A stretch of DNA of 6,489 bases, taken from assembly GCA_030743445.1 (NCBI GenBank), contig JASLSL010000240.1, positions 1 through 6,489 of the forward strand, in the 5' to 3' direction. Source of the stretch: Alphaproteobacteria bacterium. Its GTDB lineage: Bacteria; Pseudomonadota; Alphaproteobacteria; UBA8366. Below, piece by piece: positions 6,037 through 6,489 of the stretch; position 1 is the stretch's first letter; the number at the start of each line of letters is the position of its first letter. A program made the position numbers and the translations under genes. The notes under the pieces are model-generated. The model did no database searches, was not told where the DNA came from, and saw nothing but the letters and a program-made list of their open reading frames with translations.

Positions 6037-6489
6037 ATGAACGACAAAGCGAAGAGCATGGACCGGAACCTGGCGCTCGAGGTTGTCCGCGTCACCGAGG
6101 CGGCGGCGCTGGCTGCGTCTCGCTGGATGGGCCGCGGCGACGAGAAGGCGGCCGACCAGGCGGCGGTCGACGCGATGCGCACCGCGCTCAACGGCCTGGC
6201 CATCGAAGGCACGGTGGTGATCGGCGAGGGCGAGCGCGACGAGGCGCCGATGCTTTTCATCGGAGAAGAGGTGGGTGCCGGCAACGGGCCGAAGCTGGAT
6301 ATCGCGCTCGATCCGCTCGAGGGCACGACGATCACCGCCAAGGGCGGCGGTAATGCGTTGACCGTGATTGCGATGGCCGAGGAGGGCGGCTACCTCAACT
6401 CGCCGGACGTCTACATGGACAAGATCGCGGTCGGCGGCGATCTGCCCGAGGGCGTGGTCGACCTCGACGCCACGCCAGCCGCAAATCTG
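6037..6489 (+). CDS. glpX: Class II fructose-1,6-bisphosphatase, N-terminal part (runs off the window)
   Basis: GlpX hydrolyses fructose 1,6-bisphosphate to fructose 6-phosphate, the committed step of gluconeogenesis; in some autotrophs it also serves the Calvin cycle. The 151 codons present are uninterrupted and cover a little under half of the roughly 320-330-residue family. Hallmark segments are LALEVVRVTEAAALAA (12-27), the GRGDEKAAD stretch (32-40), GTVVIGEGERDEAPM (58-72), IALDPLEGTT (89-98) and YLNSPDVYMDK (119-129). The metal ligands of E. coli GlpX (Asp33, Glu57, Asp85, Glu88) align with Asp40, Glu64, Asp92 and Glu95 at a constant offset of 7, so the active site seen so far is intact. 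The phosphatase-completing C-terminal half is outside the window. It lies 22 bp after hom on the same strand and is almost certainly in its operon. In many alphaproteobacteria an aminotransferase-hom-glpX-recJ order is seen, so recJ may follow. Confidence 0.95.
   Translation, partial: MNDKAKSMDRNLALEVVRVTEAAALAASRWMGRGDEKAADQAAVDAMRTALNGLAIEGTVVIGEGERDEAPMLFIGEEVGAGNGPKLDIALDPLEGTTITAKGGGNALTVIAMAEEGGYLNSPDVYMDKIAVGGDLPEGVVDLDATPAANL

Noticed and set aside
4401..6341. Minus-strand open frame of 646 codons opposite hom and glpX
   Set aside because: Antisense shadow crossing two well-defined genes and their gap; low-complexity Arg/Asp/Gly/Ala-rich product.
1..6489. CRISPR arrays, tRNA/rRNA genes, transposases, phage or defence genes
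   Set aside because: Looked for on both strands; no regularly spaced repeats, cloverleaf-like sequence or relevant protein motif was seen.

Overview
The window is high-GC chromosomal DNA with GC-rich third codon positions. Gene content and order point to an alphaproteobacterium, most likely of the Rhodospirillales or a neighbouring order: class I PHA synthase, an OmpA-domain lipoprotein with a proline-rich stalk, an AlaC-type aminotransferase, homoserine dehydrogenase and class II fructose-1,6-bisphosphatase. This placement is inferred from protein character and synteny, not from a marker gene.

Layout. Positions 1-208 are non-coding and hold two repeat-like segments. One is a near-perfect GC-rich palindrome at the left edge. 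The other is a polypyrimidine/polypurine block with nested hairpins and a G-quadruplex motif, lying just past the 3' end of phaC. The complete phaC gene runs leftward from 2005 to 209. A divergent intergenic region of 190 bp (2006-2195) follows. From 2196 every gene reads rightward: a 418-residue OmpA-domain lipoprotein (2196-3452), an aminotransferase (3496-4725), hom (4722-6014) and the first 151 codons of glpX (6037 to the window edge).

How the genes relate. The aminotransferase and hom overlap by 4 bp (ATGA), and hom and glpX are 22 bp apart with a strong Shine-Dalgarno. These three are almost certainly one transcription unit for central amino-acid and carbon metabolism: alanine/glutamate transamination, the aspartate-family branch to threonine and methionine, and gluconeogenesis. 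The lipoprotein gene lies 43 bp upstream with no obvious terminator between, so it may share the transcript. PhaC makes the carbon-storage polyester and is transcribed separately. No phaA/phaB, phasin or depolymerase gene is present in the window.

Novelty. I see no phage, transposase, CRISPR, toxin or defence genes, and no undescribed multi-gene system. The items most worth a second look are the lipoprotein (Ser where the OmpA-family peptidoglycan-binding Asp normally sits, a cationic polyproline stalk, Asp at +2 after the lipid-bearing Cys) and the structured non-coding DNA downstream of phaC.
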